Assembly (NCBI GenBank): GCA_019009955.1
Contig: CM032228.1
Span: forward strand, 126,136,001 to 126,200,000
Source of the DNA: Riptortus pedestris
Taxonomy: Eukaryota; Arthropoda; Insecta; Hemiptera; Alydidae
DNA: 64,000 bases
Direction of reading: 5' to 3'
The notes beneath the pieces were generated by a model that saw nothing but the letters and a program-made list of their open reading frames with translations, did not search any database and was not told the DNA's origin. Made by a program: the position numbers and the translations under genes. Position 1 is the first letter of the stretch; each line of letters starts with the position of its first letter. Shown in pieces: positions 1 through 11,827 of the stretch.

Positions 1-177
1 TGTTTCATGATACTTATTAATTTTCTTGAATTGATAAATTTTTATGGTTATAGTTTTTGCTATCATCCTCTTCTATCCTTCCTCCCTGATCTCCTCTCTC
101 TTCCCTTATCACTACCAATATACTGATTGCACATGACAATCTGATATTTATATGGTAAGTTAATGCTACATTCAATA

Positions 178-860
178 AAAGTCCATCACGCAGGGGCTGC
201 GTAAACTAAGCAGATTTCCCATGTGAAGTTTTACAATAGAGAAATCTGCATACTGGTAACACAACACCACCGTGATTAAATACAAACGGTAATGAGAAAT
301 CTTTCAGTTAATTAAAATAAATTCCCAACTGAAACGGGTTCTGAATTTTATGAATAATTTATATTTTAATAACTCAAATTTTAGTAGTCCAAGAACTAAA
401 GAAGGGGGCAGGCGGATGAACAGAACGTATTTGCATAAATCTCACAAAGTAACGAAGGTAAGGTAAGGTTATAGAAACGACAGGTAAGGTTAGAAGAAGG
501 TTCCACCTGAGCCGATCAGTTACGGAAACGGCCGACCTAATCCGAACTATACCTGACCACAGACTTCATAAAAATGCAAATATCTCGGTTAATATTCAAG
601 ATAGAGAATAAATGTATATAACCATATTTATAGTAAATGTAATTTGCAATAAGATTAGTTCTATACAATGTTTCGATCCGATGCATAATAATGGAGATAT
701 TTTGAATTTTCGAAAATCCGCCCTCTAAACCCCCTCTCCCTCTAGTCCAATTTCAGCCATTAACGAACTTGATCTGTCTTTTTACATAAAACGGTTAAAT
801 ATCGAGTTTCGTCATGAGTACGTCCTCAATAGCTGATTTCCCTCAGGGGAAATCTGCTAA
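178..860 (-). mobile_element. Non-autonomous Helentron-like (HINE) copy, microsatellite deleted
   Basis: On the plus strand this reads from the 3' terminus (GTCCATCACGCAGGGGCTG, hairpin ACGCAG/CTGCGT) through the subterminal repeat AAGCAGATTTCCC to the 5' terminus (GGGGAAATCTGCTAA at 846-860), so the element is in minus orientation. It carries the long subfamily interior also seen at 43943-44800. The usual (TA)n tract and its flanks are missing: the segment ending GAGTTTCG near 811 joins directly to CATGAGTAC. No coding capacity. Family assignment is by structure, not by database match. Confidence 0.75.
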
Positions 861-1641
861 AACATCGTTCTTTCTTTACAACATGGAATGGACCCAATGG
901 TGGTGCCAAGAGCTCAGGACTTATAGGGTCTGTACCGCTATGTAAGGAAGAAGCTGCATATAATTCTCCTAATAAAAATTAAACTAACAATTAAAAGCAA
1001 GTCTCATAAAATGGTATTTAGATATTATTAGAATTCTCAAAACTGCCTCTCATTGGCCACCAACCTTTAATGCACCATCGGAGTAGTGACGTCAATAATG
1101 GAGGCACTACAACAGATAATCATTAAACCCTCTCTCACCAGGATGCACTCTACTTATGATCCCTCACCATCATTAATTGCAATCAGTCATTATTTAGGCA
1201 AACATATAACACAATTAGGAATGCGCGGGGCGGACGGGCACTAATACAAGCACACCCGGGCACATTAACTTACCGACACTCAAACAAAAACATTCAACTT
1301 TGTTAAGAATGTACTTTTAAAAATAATCGCTTTATTGTACAAATTTTATACAGTTTGTGGGGCTGCTCAATTACATTGAGATGCTGAAGCACACAGCAAC
1401 TTAGTCAATCCCTAGGACAACAGTAAAACAATACTTATTGTATTTAGTCAGTTCAATAACTAAAATAACACAGTCAGGAACCTAAAAGGTAAATGTCACT
1501 AGATATAAAATTAGAAACATCATTATTGTACTAACATGATCCGTCGATCTAAAGAAAATTAGTACTCAAATTTTGTGCAAATGTTAGCATCCTTAATGTG
1601 CTTAATAATTAAGGGTATATATTGGTTACCGGCTTCCTACA
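861..1641. other. Non-coding, no feature seen
   Basis: AT-rich sequence between the Helentron-like copy and the minisatellite. It holds a less AT-rich patch near 1080-1270. I see no coding frame, RNA gene or recognisable repeat. Confidence 0.4.
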
Positions 1642-1995
1642 AGCTCTGTAAGTCAAACGGGATCTGCCAATGTTCACGTCTTAAGCAGTATGTCAGTAGC
1701 TGGTGGAGCTCTTGTAAGTCAAACGGGATCTGCAAATGTTCACGTCTTAAGCAGTATGTCAGTAGCTGGTGGAGCTCTTGTAAGTCAAACGGGATCTGCA
1801 AAATCTGCAAATGTTCACGTCTTAAGCAGTATGTCAGTAGCTGGTGGAGCTCTTGTAAGTCAAACGGGATCTGCAAATGTTCACGTCTTAAGCAGTATGT
1901 CAGTAGCTGGTGGAGCTCTTGTAAGTCAAACGGGATCTGCAAATGTTCACGTCTTAAGCAGTATGTCAGAAGCAGGTGGAGCTCTTGTAAACTCC
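1642..1995 (+). repeat. 66-bp minisatellite, about 5.3 units, open in several frames
   Basis: The anchor GTAAGTCAAACGGGATCTG recurs at 1648, 1714, 1780, 1855 and 1921, with a degenerate start of a sixth unit at 1987. Spacing is 66 bp except one 75-bp unit with a 9-bp insertion. Both lengths are multiples of three, so the array stays open. One plus frame gives 22-residue units of the type GALVSQTGSANVHVLSSMSV, with the insertion adding three residues. Another plus frame and a minus frame are also open. Units are nearly identical, so the array is young or homogenised. Each unit also contains CTTGTAAGT, a perfect match to a 5' splice donor. Whether it is translated cannot be told from sequence. 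Confidence 0.9.
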
Positions 1996-2070
1996 TTCTC
2001 TTCTATTAACAATAACATGTGGTAGGGCCGAAAGATCTATAAGAATAACAGCATTCTTTCTTGTACATAC

Positions 2071-2238
2071 TCTATTTGTTTTATTCCAGTTGTGTTTTTT
2101 AGGTTCAATTTGTCCTAGTTTACAATCCGTCGGTAACAAGGCATTCAAAGAATTGTCATTCATGAAGTACAATAGATTTAAATATGTTTCTGGGTTCAGG
2201 ATTCCGAAACATTCGGTAGGTGCTTCTGCAACATTCAC
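2071..2238 (-). CDS. Candidate internal coding exon, 56 codons, unrecognised
   Basis: On the minus strand an acceptor-like sequence ending ATAACTTCAG immediately precedes 2238. It has a pyrimidine-rich stretch upstream and an in-frame stop just before it. The frame is then open through codons reading VNVAEAPTECFGILNPE at its start and ending KKHNWNKTNR, followed by a good donor (AGA|GTATGT, 2070-2065). The interval is 168 bp, an exact multiple of three. The residue mix (Pro, Cys, Trp, Asn, acidic and basic) looks more protein-like than random AT-rich frames. The open frame runs on past the donor to 1966, into the minisatellite, which would be intronic on this model. I do not recognise the product; an old transposon fragment is an alternative. 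Confidence 0.35.
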
Positions 2239-5200
2239 CTGAAGTTATAGCAATGCGGCTAAATCTTGTCCCAAGTGTGGGGAGGTTGTAAAGCTAAAGA
2301 AAATGTGTAACTTGGTCCCAGAAAACAGATGAGGACTGAACTAGATCTTCTCTTGACAAAAAACATTGTGAGGACCGAGCAATGTCGAAGGATCACGATG
2401 TCTAGCGACTTGCAGTGATCGATCCCGATGTCAGCTGCAATGATACTTCTTGAGCAGGTAAAACACTGCCTAATCCCAAGTAAGAAGCAATTTCAATGGA
2501 CTACATAACCTATGTCTACTTTGGCCGATGTATGAGGCCTCACATGTAGTGCAATCTATACAGTTCACTACTGACTTGTCTAGTGGGCCTACTCCACTTT
2601 TTAAATTGGGCTTTAAGTTTTAAAAGTCTTTTTACTTTGAAAAGCCGTCCCAGTGCCAACCTTTTCTAATTTTCTAGTTTTGAATGAAATGGGACACAAA
2701 TAAAGCAAAGCTTCCCTGGGCGATGTTAGCAGATTTCCTTTTAAGCAAACCAATTAAAGTTTTAATTAATTTATAGAAATCTTTACAAATTTATGGGAAA
2801 AATAATATAATACGTTGGAAACTTGTAAATAGCTTATAAAAAAAATAAAGTAACACGATTATATGACGAGATTAGTATACTCTGTAATATTCAAATGTAA
2901 ATCTAAATTTAATGTAGGAGCTCAAGATCTAAATATAGTAGCGGATTTGGAATCCAATAGCCCATAAACTTTACGACTTTCTAATCCAGTCCATTTTCGT
3001 TAGTGCTTCTGCCTCCTCAATAAATTCACTGATTAAGCTCAAATGTTCCCTTTCCTTAAAACTTTTTCAATTATGGTATTTATATTCCCTTTTTTCGATA
3101 AAAGCTATTTCTTATATTTTATTTGGCATTTTCATTGGTTTTCAATTAAGATTGAAATTGACCAGATTTAAGCCTGCGTATCGCTTTACTATGTCTTTAT
3201 AAAGGTCTGTCCTTATCAAAATATCTTACGATAGATATTTTACTGATATCTAAAGTAGCATAATGGCAAATCATAAAATTGATGAGCAAATTAATGAATG
3301 CATAAGTGTTTATCTAGTACTGTCTGATGTTAGAAATTGATTGTGACAACATGCCTATTAATCAATGTTGTCAAAATAAATGTATGAGGTAGTCATTGAA
3401 AAATATGATTTCAAAAATTAAATTAAGAAGCTAACAAACTAAATTGCACTTTCATTTTTGCCCCCGAAATACTATACGAATAAACTAATAGAAATATGGA
3501 ACACCAGCTAAGGTATACGCGTAAATATGTAGAGGGTTTATTTTGTGGGAAACGTATAAATAAAGCTTCAAGGTTTGTCTGGTTTTCTATTTAAATTCGG
3601 GGGTATTTTTTCTGAATTTCAGACCATTTTATACAATGGGACAATGACATCAAAATAAAATTTAATAACGCGAAAACGGCTAGGAAGGTTCCTTTAGACA
3701 TTTATTTTTGTGAGATAATTACTCCAAGGTACAACGTTCACTATATGAAAACACGAATTTTTACTTATTTTTAGGGGTAGTCTACTTCGATATCAAAACT
3801 CTTATTTGTCGATATCTTTATCGAAGGAAGTATAAAAAACAAAGGTTTTATCGAGGAAATATAAAGAACAAATTGTGGTTAGCATTACGAGTACGGCCCT
3901 AAACGTATTTTACATTTATACATTTTGAAGTTTTGGCTTTGGACTTCCGGTCACCAGTCAGTATAGAATTGAGAACTTTGTTAATATCTATTGAGGCCAT
4001 GAGTATCGTTAAAATGCACTATTTTATATTTTACCACCATCCTCAGAAATGGGGGTTTTTAAGACGTTAAAACATATATGCGTCATACATTTTATTGGAA
4101 AAATGTAAAGAATGAACTGTGTTAACAATATATTTTACTAAAAGATATTTAAATTTATGCATCGCCAAATTTTGAATTTCTACTTCCGGTCAATAAACAA
4201 AAATAATAATCCTCACAACTGCTAATAAAGTATTAATGCAATATGCAAAAATTAATATTAATAAGGAAAATAAGATTTGTCCTTTGGCAAATTATTCCAT
4301 TTCTAAAGAGCACACTTAAAATTTTGTAAAAGTTAAAGTACTCGCAAAAGAAGGAAATGATATTAAACTTAAAATTAACGAAAATACACAGAAAAAAACA
4401 TAAGGAAAATATCTTAATAATATATTCTACAACATTTTATCTTAAAATGAAATAGTCGATTTTAAAGTATGACGCGGAATAATTGATTTTTGTCTTGTGG
4501 ATATTATAAATTGATGACTATTATTTGTAGAACAGGAATGTTCCCTCAAGAGGTGATATATAGGCAACGAAATACGTCGGGCATATTTCAAGTCTGCGTG
4601 TAAGTAACTAGTTTTGGTTGGTAACCCTTGCTAGTCATTAAAGTGTGAAAAATATTTAAATATCGTTTTTTTACGTACCCACGACTTACTCTCCTCTCTT
4701 GTTCATCTGTAATTGCAATAAGAAATTTGAAACATGCATTCAGTATAAATTTGATCAATTGCTATTCAATTGAAATGCATATTTTATTTCAATTTTAGTC
4801 AGTATTATCCTTAATGACATAATATTACATTTAGATTATTTTTAATAATTTTATATTATTCGTATTTATTCATCTTAATCATTTCAAGCAACCTACCATC
4901 ACGAAATATTTTATTTTAAAAACTCACCAAACTATCACTCACTGTTTAAGGAAAATTTCGGTTAGTATGCGTTAACTTTTAATATCAAAAAGTTCGACTT
5001 TCTTCCCCAATGCAGCCATTTTTGAAGTTTGTGTATGCTTAATTGGAGGCAGAATGATGAAATGTTTTTCTTAGAATCTGTTGACATTTACGGTAACAAT
5101 GGGCAGATATAGCGCAGTTCGGTTCTGGCTGCCCATCACCAGTTTACACAGTTACTACATTAAACTATTAAATAATTCTGTAATAAACATCACATTAAAA

Positions 5201-6754
5201 ACTAGAGCAAGATAAACTAATTGGAAAGTTCTAAAACAAATGAAAATACTAAGGTAACGGTTTAATAAGAACATTTCAACAAATTGTTATTAAAAATGAA
5301 AAATAACCAGAATTCGCTCCATGAAAAAAAGTTTTAATTTATTGAATAACATGTGAACTCACTACCATTTCTCGCACATCCAGCCCCCCCCCTTACTGAC
5401 TCGTTTCAAACAGAAGATGAATTGCTTCGAACTTTTTTGTTAAAAATTGATTCTGGGTTATATAGTGAAATCAAGTGATAATCCGGTGTTGTGCATATTA
5501 CGGAACCAAACAAAATAGTTTTTATTAAAACTCATGAATTTCTTTTATGCTGTAATTTGATCAATAACCATAACGACTAAAATACTCGGACGTACATTTG
5601 AATTAATCAACAAAATTCAAAGTTAGGTATTTTTCATATTTATACAAAATACAAAGAGATTTCAAATAATTTTCCCTTGAGTGTAAAATATATCTGCAAA
5701 TCAAATAAAGAAGAAGGATTCAAGTGAACTCATATAGATTGAAAATTTAATTCGAATTCCCTACTAGGAAGCCATTAAGGAAATTCCTTGAACTGGAGGA
5801 AAACAGAAAATAATTCAGAGAAGTTTCAATTAATAGGTGAGGAGTACATCTAATTAAATTTTAATTGTTTTGAGGAGGAAAATTGACATTATTTGAAATT
5901 GAATGATTACGCCTCCCGAAAATGGAAAAAAAAGGTTTCAGCTAAAAGAGCAAACAATAACTCTTAAAATTGAAAAATCTATTATGAAGGTGGAGGTATT
6001 TCAACATTTTATTTAACACGTTGACTGCGGAGATTTTCAACAACATTTTTTAGTGGAGCGGAAACTTTTTTTTTGTTAATTAGTTTCGTTTTACTTTACT
6101 TTAACTGTATATTATAAATTGTATCATCTTTTAATTGTTTCCCGCGAAAAACCTGCTGAACGACAAGTTGTCGTAAACCGCACCGTAAAAAGCACCATAC
6201 TCCCTAGCGTTTTTAGTTATTATATTTTTACTTAGAAAACCGTAAAATTAAACAATAAAGACATTGTTCACAATGACTGACTGATGAATTATTATTTAGT
6301 GATTTATAATTGATTTTTTATTTATATTTCGTAAAATATAAAACAATTTGGAATTATATATTCGGGTTTGAAATAATATTTTTCCAACAAAATAGGCTTG
6401 TTTTAATTCATTTAGCTACTTTTTAAATAGATATTTATCATTAGCAATTATTATTGACGATAACTTTAAAAAAAATAATCATTCAAACTTACCTTTTTGT
6501 AAAATAGTCGAAAATAATTAAAAAAAAACAGGGAATCTTGCGGCGAAGAAGCAATTTTTCAAGGAGACAAACCAAATCATTGAAGGTAGGAAGGATTACG
6601 CATTGAAGGAAATGGCCACCCTAACCAAAACAAGTGACCGGGTAAGGTAGTAAATAAGATACAATTCACCGGGTGAGAAAGCAGTAGTCAGTCATGAGTA
6701 TTCTGAGCTTCTCTTCTTGCTATTAGACAAGAAGATCGGTGTTCATACTTGCAG
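2239..6754. other. Long AT-rich non-coding stretch
   Basis: About 4.5 kb of AT-rich sequence with scattered homopolymer runs, for example a C-tract near 5385 and A/T tracts throughout. No frame of useful length, no tRNA-like segment and no copy of the repeat families found elsewhere in the window. It may be intronic or intergenic. Confidence 0.4.
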
Positions 6755-6895
6755 ATGGGTCTCTCTCCTTCAGAAGTGGGGTCCTTCAGGCGTAGAGCTA
6801 GCATCTATGGTAATGATAGCACACCACCGTCTATGGTCGAAAGACAGCAGCCTTTTCCCTTGAAGAAGGCTAGGTGTAGCCCAGGCATGATAAAA
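6755..6895 (+). CDS. Candidate coding exon, basic Ser/Pro-rich, unrecognised
   Basis: Follows an acceptor-like GTTCATACTTGCAG ending at 6754. The frame starts MGLSPSEVGSFRRRASIYG and continues with TPPSMVERQQPFPLKKAR. RRRAS resembles a basophilic kinase site. The stretch is clearly less AT-rich than its surroundings. The frame stays open to 6955, but the last 50 or so bases look non-coding. No strong donor closes the exon: GTGTAG after KKA and GTAATG near 6811 are weak options. It could be a regulatory-linker exon of a host gene, but I do not recognise the protein. Read-through of a degenerate transposon remains possible. Confidence 0.35.
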
Positions 6896-6918
6896 TTCAG
6901 CATCATATCTAACAATAA

Positions 6919-6924
6919 TTTATT
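6919..6924 (-). promoter_or_regulatory. Possible polyadenylation signal for the 7011-7231 frame
   Basis: AATAAA on the minus strand, roughly 85 bp downstream of the stop at 7011-7013. The hexamer is common by chance in sequence this AT-rich, so it only weakly supports a terminal exon. Confidence 0.25.
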
Positions 6925-7010
6925 TGGATTTACTCTAAACATATATAGACCGTGATCCTAGAATCTTTTTTTCAATTAAATTCGTATAATACGATAAGCC
7001 TGTCTGTTTC

Positions 7011-7231
7011 TTATTCCAACTCCTTGTTGTATTTCTTATGTTCACACATGAGACATATATTGTAGTGCAAGGATGTAAGGCTACCAAATAATTTGTCCGA
7101 ATTTTTTTGAGACCAGCGTTTCAGGAGAGTTTCATGCTGATTTAATTCGCGAGCATCTCCCGGAACACCACGAAGGTCTACGAGAAACACCATATGATGG
7201 GTGCCGAGGTCATTTCTCATGACAAGCAAAG
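7011..7231 (-). CDS. Candidate terminal coding exon, unrecognised
   Basis: A minus-strand frame open for about 73 codons and ending in TAA at 7013-7011. It includes MRNDLGTHHMVFLVDLRGVP, ELNQHETLLKRWSQKNSDK and CLMCEHKKYNKELE. Residue use is balanced and unlike the Lys/Asn/Ile/Tyr-heavy chance frames nearby. Upstream on the minus strand the frame stays open through KFTFSLLV to possible acceptors near 7232-7245 (CACGAAG) or 7210 (TCATGAG). An AATAAA follows the stop. The 3' end of a transposase or LINE reading frame is an alternative, but I see no diagnostic motif. It runs opposite to the candidate exon at 6755-6895 and does not overlap it. Confidence 0.35.
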
Positions 7232-8621
7232 AGAATGTAAACTTCGTGTTTGAGAAACGTAAAAATTAAAAGTAAATTTTCAGGAATCTGCCAATTTATT
7301 AGTTACATGTAATAAATTAATTTCGTTAAAAATCTCAATAATGTTTTTAATAACGCACTAAATATACACCATGCATTTTAACTTTATTTATATCTTTTGT
7401 TAATAGCCTTACATTTATTAAAGAGCTTTATAAATAGTGAGAAACTCTCCGCCTTAAAAAGACAATATATCTGGTCATAAATTATGGTTTTTGCTGATTT
7501 TATGACAAATATATTTGAATTTATTTTGTACACAACCACTTTTTATCTTGTGTATAAAAACACTATTTAAATGAAGTTCTTCATTTTATTTTTAAACAAA
7601 GAATATTTTTTCAGGTTTATTACATTCGGGTGATGCGGTAAAGACTTTTACTCCTACCTCCTGGCGGTACGACATTTGTAAATGGGAATTAGAAGCACAT
7701 TCCAATATAATGATGTATGATTATGTTTTAAATTATTTTAATAATTTAAAAAAAAAACACACAAGACTAAAATGGCATCCACATCCATTCTTAGTCCTCT
7801 TGTTCTTCTAAAAGAAAAAAAATCATTCAGAAGAGTTAGAAATATTATGCCTGATTAGTTTATATATAAAGATGTCTTTAATTATGCCTAGCTTAAAAAA
7901 CGAACTGTAGCATTCACTCCATATTAGTCATGAGGACGTCCACGATAGGAAAAATGATTGGCCATGGTTCAACCAATTGAGAGAGATCGAAAAGGTTCGG
8001 TCAAGGCAGACACAAGATTTAGGCATGGCGAGTCTTCCTTGACTCATCCCTAACCAACTCCAGCTTCCTGTTTGATATAATCTCCTTAATCCTCCCAAAG
8101 CCTGGACATGAGGGGTGTGAGAAGTTGAAGTAAGTATTTCTGATCATCATGGGGCAATCGGAACTATTTTCGTCAAACACATATCATTTATCACTTCAAA
8201 AAATGTATTCAGGGTATTTTTATTCAATGAGCTAAATGCCATCTGTGCCATGTAATACCTAACAACCTTAAATATAAAACTTATTTAATTTTTTTTTTAA
8301 ATTAAAACAATGTATAGCATCCCATACTCACAAAATACTAAACCACTAAAGCTTTTCTAAACTTCCCAGTATAGGAGAAATAAAACAAAACAATTATAGT
8401 GATCTGAGATTTGTCGAGCTTATCTAGTCATTGTTTCCTCAATAAAAATATGATAAATCCCTAGGAGTTATTTGCGCACTCCAAAGGTTTGTCGGATGTC
8501 ATTTGCGTAAGTAATATTTAATTTGAGAATTAATGACATAACTAAACGAAATGACAAGAAATCAAAGGCTAAAATGTTTTATTAAACCTTCTGTCTGGTC
8601 ATTTAAGCAGTCAATTTGTGT
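7232..8621. other. AT-rich non-coding stretch
   Basis: No gene or family repeat seen. There is a somewhat less AT-rich patch at 7920-8160 without a sustained frame. Confidence 0.4.
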
Positions 8622-8645
8622 TATATATATATATATATATATATG
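8622..8645. repeat. (TA)n microsatellite
   Basis: Simple alternating TA of about 24 bp. It is not flanked by the Helentron-like sequence that surrounds most (TA)n tracts in this window. Confidence 0.9.
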
Positions 8646-8769
8646 TTTATATACGTGGACTGGATATTTTTTTGGACCTTTTATAACCTCAGCCGTCATT
8701 ACCAGCTTCCTGGCTTTCCTGTTCTGCCCTTACAACCCATTTTATTTGAGTACATGAGTATTTCGTGAA

Positions 8770-8996
8770 ATATTATTATTATTTATTAACGTCCACTTTT
8801 TGCAACTCAGGTTAATTGGGACGGGTTATCTACAGGTTACCATCCTTTTCTATCCAGGGTGGGATTTAGGATGTTATTTAATGCATTTCGTCACTAAATA
8901 ATTTCCTTTGCCCAGGCGAGAATCGAACTCGCCACTCTAGGTTTACCATGTGAGATTAAGATTAACGCTTTAGCTCACATGACTAACCTGAGCCCC
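8770..8996 (-). mobile_element. tRNA-derived SINE, near-complete reference copy
   Basis: Read on the minus strand, it starts GGGGCTCAGGTTAGTCATG and has a tRNA-like head. A B-box-like GAGTTCGATTCTCGCC lies about 70 nt in, with a long variable-arm region between. A body follows containing GGTAACCTGTAGATAACCCG and TTGCAAAAAGTGGACG, with a tail of AAT repeats. The head suggests a Leu/Ser-type tRNA ancestor with internal RNA polymerase III promoter boxes. The tail presumably matches a partner LINE; none here is obviously the partner. Fragments of the same SINE occur at 13765, 18066, 26470, 55893, 56195 and 62222, with diverged relatives at 36185 and 45788. Confidence 0.85.
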
Positions 8997-9214
8997 TTTT
9001 CCTGAAATAGAGTAACCTTCTAAATTAATAAATCGGAAGCTACTTGAAAACAACTTGAATAAAATATTTTTCTAATAAACTGTGTTTCATATATCCACAC
9101 TGCATTGGAGCCAACTACAAATCAAAGAATGACATTTAAATTTTGCAAGGAACAATAGCTAAACTCCATCATTGGTTGTTCTGGTTTGGCTTACATGTCT
9201 TCCGGTTTCCTGTT

Positions 9215-9338
9215 TTAGCAGATTTCACTTAAGGGAAATCAGCTATTGAGGTCGTATTTATGACGCGATTTTCGAAATTTGTCTTCAAATGTCCATCGGT
9301 CCTACCCTGGAGATGACGAAAATGAGATCCGTTCAAAA

Positions 9339-9397
<59 letters not shown>

Positions 9398-9879
9398 TGT
9401 TACCGCTCTAGCGGTCGCAATTTTTGTTTTATTTTTACCAAACTTGATATATAATCGTTTTATACAAAAAGACAGAAGTTCGTTAACGGCTGAAATGGGA
9501 CTAGGAGGAGGGGGGGGGGGATTAAAGGAGGACAGTTTCGAAAATTCTTAATATCTCCGTTATTATGCGTCGGATCGAAAAATTGTATAGAACCAATTTT
9601 ATTGCAAATGTAATGTTCTATAAATATTGTTACGTACATTATTTCACTATCTTGATTATTAACTGAGACATTTGCATTTTTTAGTTTTCGGTCTTCAGTA
9701 AAGCCCCCCTCCCACTCATCTCATATTAACAATATTCTATTATGTTATGAAGCATTTTATTTGAAGCTTAAATACCAAACATATTTCTCATTGAACTTTT
9801 AAGTTTTGAGATAAATGCAGAAACGTGACGCACGTGGGAAATCTGCTTAGTAATGCAGCCCCTGTGTGACGGACTTTTT
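9215..9879 (+). mobile_element. Helentron-like (HINE) copy, plus orientation
   Basis: Begins TTAGCAGATTTCACTTAAG and ends with GGGAAATCTGCTTAG, a decayed hairpin (ATGCAGCCCCTGTGT) and GACGGACTTTTT. A (TA)n tract lies at 9342-9394 and a G-rich tract near 9510. Its 3' interior (GTTTTCGGTCTTCAGTAAAG) defines a subfamily distinct from copies carrying CGGCCGAACTAGC. The open frame 9279-9551 spans the microsatellite and is not a gene. Confidence 0.85.
9342..9394. repeat. (TA)n microsatellite inside the Helentron-like copy
   Basis: Uninterrupted TA alternation between GTTCAAAACTG and GTCTGTTACCG. The same position holds the tract in nearly every other copy. Confidence 0.95.
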
Positions 9880-10604
9880 CCATCCTCTGTGCATGGGCTT
9901 CAGGGCCCTCATATGTATTTTATAACATTTATTAATTATTTTAATATTTCTTGAGAAACCCTTGGGTTCATTAATAGATTAACATAATCTTATTGGAATC
10001 CTTCTAAAATAAATAATATATTTCAAGGCATTAGCTTACAATCGAACTGATTGAAAAAAAAAATTAAATTTTGGTGATATTGGTCCTAACATACGTTAGG
10101 GTTTAGCTGGGCTTAATCTGACAAACTACAGAGTTGTATTTATATTGACAGATATTTTTACTCGACTCTACTTCTTTATCCTACAAGCACGGGGGCTATA
10201 GTCGAATGATAGTGAACCGTTTATTTGCGTACCGTCAGGGAAATGAATTAAATTGGAATTATATTCAAAATTGAAAGACAAGGAGTAAAGTTAAAACGTT
10301 AAATTAAGTTCAGTTTTTATAAGCTTTAGTAATTCTATTTCTGTATATTTGATATCTAAAAGACTTAAAATTGTATGAACTCAATAAATTCCCTTCAATA
10401 TGTAGACCCAGTAATCCTCTTTGAGAGAGAAACTTTTATTTTAGGCGGAAACATTTTGATGTCGTTAATGGAAAGGAAAGAGGTATTTGGATTTCTGAGA
10501 AGCTTTTTGCCATTTCATTGAATTCGTGGGTGTAATTTGAGTTGTTTATTTATTTGGCCTGTATCTCCTAAAACTGTACCTCTTAGTTCTCATCTATAGT
10601 CCGT
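9880..10604. other. Non-coding, nothing recognised
   Basis: AT-rich sequence without coding potential or a family repeat. Confidence 0.4.
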
Positions 10605-11160
10605 GTTTATTTATATTTATAAAACTACCATCCAACCATAGGAGTACTAGACGGGAGGAAGTTGTTCTTGCCAGACTCAGGATCGGACACACATACCTGA
10701 CACATAGACACTTAATGACAAGGAAAGATAACCCTATATGCAAATACTGCAACAAATATCTAACGATAAAACACATACTGACAGACTGCATTCAACGAAA
10801 AGACCTTCACATACCCTACGATATGACAGAACTATTAACTGACAGCAGCCAATATATTCCACAAATACAAACAAATCTAAAGCATATAAACATTTACAAA
10901 TACATATAGTATAAAATAGAATAGGTCTACAGCATACGAAAGAAGATTTAAAAGTGATAACTTTTAATATATTCATTTAGACAAAGCACGGATATGAGAA
11001 ACACTCAGATATTTAAGTAATATTTTGCATAATATAAATATAAAGTACAACAAAGGTGTACATGAAAAAATAAATATATTATTCTAACTACCCCTTAACA
11101 ATTAGAAATCTTGCCAATCACCATCGATGTGGGCAAAAACCAAATAAAATAAAAAATATT
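10605..11160 (+). mobile_element. 5'-truncated jockey-like LINE, ORF2 C-terminus and 3' UTR
   Basis: The frame ending at 10909 reads TRREEVVLARLRIGHTYLTH, then HLMTRKDNPICKYCNKYL and IKHILTDC. This is the C-terminal CxxC...H...C module that closes ORF2 of many jockey-clade non-LTR retrotransposons. A stop follows after about 90 codons. About 250 bp of 3' UTR comes next, containing ATCGATGTGGGCAAAAACC and an A-rich end near 11160. Upstream of about 10610 the frame is lost, so endonuclease and reverse transcriptase domains are absent. Same type as the copy at 32730-33274. Confidence 0.75.
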
Positions 11161-11598
11161 TAAAACTAGCAATTTTCTTCCGCTGTTGACGGTGGTGAAA
11201 CAAAAATTATTTCCCGCCTAAAAGTAACATGAATCCTTCGAGTCTCATTCGGGAGCGGCTAAGGATTTCTAATAAAAGTAATGACTATCGTGGAAAAATA
11301 ATGTTTTTTTAATATTGAGGCATAATTTAAAATTCAGAAGTGAATTCATACCAAAAAGTGTCCAAACCGGCTTGTTTTAATGATTTCGATTTATATCAAA
11401 GCCAGCAAACTACCGATTTCACAAAGCATTATTAGATTACCGGCTAGATAAGGAGGAACCGATCTAGTCTCATAATTTGCTGACAGAAACATTATACTGC
11501 ATCTTCATAATTAAATTTAAAACATTCACTCTTCTAAAATGATACACGTACTTAATATATTTATTAGTACTTAAATTACCAATTCGGAATAAACAATA
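11161..11598. other. Non-coding, nothing recognised
   Basis: Short AT-rich gap between the LINE and the next Helentron-like copy. Confidence 0.4.
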
Positions 11599-11827
11599 AA
11601 AATCCGTCACGCAGGGGCTGCGTAAACTAAGCAGATTTCCCACGTGAAGTTATACAATAGAGAAATCTCCATACGAGAGCCGAACAGTTACGGCAAATGG
11701 CCGAACTAGCTTTTGGCGGGCAACTCAGTAATCCGTTATCGGCAAAAATTTAATAAAAATGCAAATATCTCGGTTAATATTCAAGATAGAGAATAAATGT
11801 ATAGAACAATATTTATAGTAAATTTAA

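Noticed and set aside
8930..8996. Possible tRNA gene on the minus strand.
   Set aside because: The tRNA-like head continues into a SINE body and tail and recurs elsewhere; it lacks a proper acceptor stem.
9279..9551. 90-residue plus-strand frame.
   Set aside because: Lies within a Helentron-like copy and translates its (TA)n tract and G-run.
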